Shown in pieces: positions 62,271 to 64,000 of a DNA stretch of 64,000 bases. The notes below the pieces were generated by a model. It did no database searches, was not told the origin of the DNA, and worked only from the letters and a program-made list of their open reading frames with translations. This DNA comes from Konateibacter massiliensis (GTDB taxonomy: Bacteria; Bacillota; Clostridia; Lachnospirales; Lachnospiraceae). The stretch's first letter is position 1, and each line of letters begins with the position of its first letter. The stretch covers positions 315,001 to 379,000 of the forward strand of contig NZ_LT860098.1 of assembly GCF_900184995.1 (NCBI RefSeq), written 5' to 3'. The position numbers were made by a program, and so were the translations under genes.

Positions 62271-63110
62271 TTATAAACTCTCCATGTATTCCTTAATAGC
62301 CGTTTCCCACGGCATAAAAGTAAAATCGGTTGTAAGCTTTAGCATATAGTTTTCTAATACTGAATATGCCGGTCTCACCGCCGGTGTCGGATATTCTGCT
62401 GTTGTGATAGTCTCCACCTTGGTAGATTTCCCTGCAAGTCTGAATACTTCTTTCGCAAACTCTGCCCAATTGCAAGAGCCCTCGCATGTTCCGTGGAACA
62501 ATCCATAGTTTTCTGTCGAAACTAGATATGCTATCATTTTCGCAAGCTCAGAAGCACTTGTCGGTGAGCCGAATTGGTCCCCGACTACTCTTACCTTATC
62601 ATTTGTCTCTGAGAGGCGAAGCATTGTCTTTGCAAAATTTTTGCCGTCTCCATAAAGCCAAGCCGTTCTGATAATGAAGTAATCCTTTGCAAAATCCTTC
62701 ACAAAATTCTCTCCCGCAAGCTTGCTTGCTCCATATACTCCCTGCGGATTTGTGGCGTCAAACTCAATGTATGGTCTTGTCCCATTTCCTTCAAATACAT
62801 AATCTGTGGAGATATGAACCATCTTTGCTCCGACTTCCGTTGCTGCAATACTTAAGTTTCTTGGTCCGATTGCATTAATTCGGTATGCATTATCCTGGTC
62901 TGTCTCGCAAACATCCACATTTGTGTGTGCCGCACAGTTAATAATCGCATAAGGCCTTACCTCGCGTATCATTTTTACAGCCGCATCCAAATTTGTTATA
63001 TCAAGCTGCTCTGTATCTGTATTTATTAGCTCATAGTCTGTGTTGGCATACTGCTTATTGATTGCTCTTCCTAATTGACCGTTACCGCCGGTTACTAACA
63101 ACTTTTTCAT
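62271..63110 (-). CDS. rmlD: dTDP-4-dehydrorhamnose reductase
   Basis: Reduces dTDP-4-keto-L-rhamnose to dTDP-L-rhamnose. The 279-aa SDR has LLVTGGNGQLGRAI (NADPH motif), INCAAHTNVD, HISTDYVFEG (catalytic Thr), YGASKLAGE (Tyr and Lys), IIRTAWLYG, and GDQFGSPTSA, all RmlD signatures. AGGAG precedes the ATG. rmlA, rmlB and rmlC are not in the window and may lie beyond the right edge. Rhamnose is therefore a likely component of one of the polymers. Confidence 0.93.
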   Translation of the reverse strand: MKKLLVTGGNGQLGRAINKQYANTDYELINTDTEQLDITNLDAAVKMIREVRPYAIINCAAHTNVDVCETDQDNAYRINAIGPRNLSIAATEVGAKMVHISTDYVFEGNGTRPYIEFDATNPQGVYGASKLAGENFVKDFAKDYFIIRTAWLYGDGKNFAKTMLRLSETNDKVRVVGDQFGSPTSASELAKMIAYLVSTENYGLFHGTCEGSCNWAEFAKEVFRLAGKSTKVETITTAEYPTPAVRPAYSVLENYMLKLTTDFTFMPWETAIKEYMESL

Positions 63111-63182
63111 TATAATCTCCTGTTTATCTTTCTTTTCTATATCATTCCCTGATTTATCTATTTTCTTCCATATATACTATCA

Positions 63183-64000
63183 CTATTTTTTATCTACTGC
63201 AAATAAAAAATGCATATTTTTTCTTTCTTCCAGCTTATGTAGTTCCATTTCAAAGTCTTGTCTGTTTTTCTGTTCAATGCTCGCCAGTATAAGACCTGCA
63301 AAAAAAGAGAGAAGTGCCGCCATCGCCACAAACCCACATACAATAAGTGTAGGAATTCTGCTCACCAGCCCTGTTTCTAGAAATTCCATAAAAATCGGAA
63401 TAAAAAATCCCATACTTAGCACAAACAATACTGCCGCCAGCAGAGAGAAAAACTGCATCGGTTTATAGATGCGAAACAGTCTGGCAATTGTTTTCATCAC
63501 CTTTAGTCCATCTGAATAAGTATTCAATTTTGATTCACTGCCAACCGGCCTGTCCCTGTAATCAATAATTACATTTTCCACTTTCATATTTTTATCAATC
63601 GCATGAACACTCATCTCGGTCTCAATCTCAAAGCCCTTTGACAAAACAGGGAACGATTTAACAAATTGATAACTAAATGCACGATACCCTGTCATAATAT
63701 CCTTAATATCGCTTTGAAATAACAGATTAATCAAGAGGCAGACAAAGGAATTTCCGAAATTATGAAACTTTCTTTTATTTTCAGTAAAGTAGGTCGAGGA
63801 CAGCCTGTCTCCCACTACCATGTCTGCCTGATAGCTTAACACTTTATCAATCATGCTTCTTGCGTATTCCGCCGGATAGGTATCATCGCCATCCGTCATG
63901 ATATAGCATTCCGCATTAATTTCCCGAAACATTCTCCTTATTACATTGCCCTTCCCCTGCATATATTCCTTCCGAACCACGGCACCCGCACGTTTGGCTA
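63183..64000 (-). CDS. GtrB/DPM-like GT2 glycosyltransferase, N-terminus beyond the right edge
   Basis: The frame is open through the right edge (AKRAGAVV... precedes the first possible start), so the beginning is missing. The visible 270 or so residues hold YIMTDGDDTYPA, the D-x-D-D motif of polyprenyl-phosphate glycosyltransferases, MVVGDRLS, DIMTGYRAFS and GFEIETEMSVHA, and two C-terminal membrane helices. The enzyme would load a sugar onto undecaprenyl phosphate. It lies upstream of RmlD and the split GT-C modules, so it may supply the lipid donor those modules need. Confidence 0.88.
   Translation of the reverse strand, partial: AKRAGAVVRKEYMQGKGNVIRRMFREINAECYIMTDGDDTYPAEYARSMIDKVLSYQADMVVGDRLSSTYFTENKRKFHNFGNSFVCLLINLLFQSDIKDIMTGYRAFSYQFVKSFPVLSKGFEIETEMSVHAIDKNMKVENVIIDYRDRPVGSESKLNTYSDGLKVMKTIARLFRIYKPMQFFSLLAAVLFVLSMGFFIPIFMEFLETGLVSRIPTLIVCGFVAMAALLSFFAGLILASIEQKNRQDFEMELHKLEERKNMHFLFAVDKK

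Overview
The window looks like a chromosomal stretch from a low-GC Firmicute, most likely a Lachnospiraceae (Clostridia). The evidence is AT-rich DNA, strong AGGAGG-type ribosome binding sites, a YesM/YesN-type two-component pair next to a carbohydrate ABC transporter, intracellular disaccharide and oligosaccharide phosphorylases, and a very large surface-glycan locus. The genus cannot be fixed from sequence alone. Almost all genes lie on the minus strand, and no rRNA, tRNA or CRISPR array was seen.

Region 1 (1-4.7 kb): the start of a secreted repeat protein cut by the left edge (minus), a short plus-strand pair (membrane sugar-phosphate transferase plus GT2 glycosyltransferase) ending in a strong hairpin, and a small coiled-coil protein built of SSLE heptads. 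Region 2 (4.8-17.9 kb): a beta-glucan utilisation locus. It holds two inverting phosphorylases (1038 aa, GH94/GH149/GH161-like; 897 aa, GH94), a binding protein and two permeases of an ABC importer, a YesM-type histidine kinase, a YesN-type AraC response regulator and a small cupin protein. Imported oligosaccharides are probably split by phosphorolysis; beta-1,3-glucan is my best guess for the linkage. Region 3 (18-22.3 kb): an O-antigen-ligase-like membrane protein, a secreted protein with seven Big_2 Ig-like domains and two classes of near-perfect DNA repeats, and a decayed IS1380-type transposase fragment.

Region 4 (22.3-46.4 kb): genes for a Wzx/Wzy-type polysaccharide. Precursor genes cover phosphoglucomutase, UDP-galactopyranose mutase, mannose-1-P guanylyltransferase, UDP-glucose dehydrogenase, UDP-glucuronate 4-epimerase, a PglF/CapD-like 4,6-dehydratase and a VioA-like aminotransferase. 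Assembly genes cover a PglC-like initiating transferase, an epimerase-GT4 fusion, several GT2 enzymes, acyltransferases, a flippase, an EpsG-like polymerase and a Wzz-like protein with a vestigial kinase-like domain. One plus-strand AAA ATPase (DUF4143 type) interrupts the block.

Region 5 (46.5-55.6 kb): a second O-antigen-ligase-like protein, then a separate teichoic-acid-like operon with its own promoter: TagF-like transferase, ABC exporter, two LicD phosphotransferases, an IspD/TarI-like cytidylyltransferase, an AraD-like protein that has lost its metal ligands, and an extended SDR. I infer that it makes and transfers an unusual CDP-linked polyol or sugar. Region 6 (55.6-64 kb): an LtaS-like synthase, a nucleotidyltransferase, two tandem copies of a split two-gene GT-C-like membrane module, RmlD, and a GT2 cut by the right edge. 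The split GT-C duplication, the degenerate AraD-like protein and the epimerase-GT4 fusion are the most unusual items.
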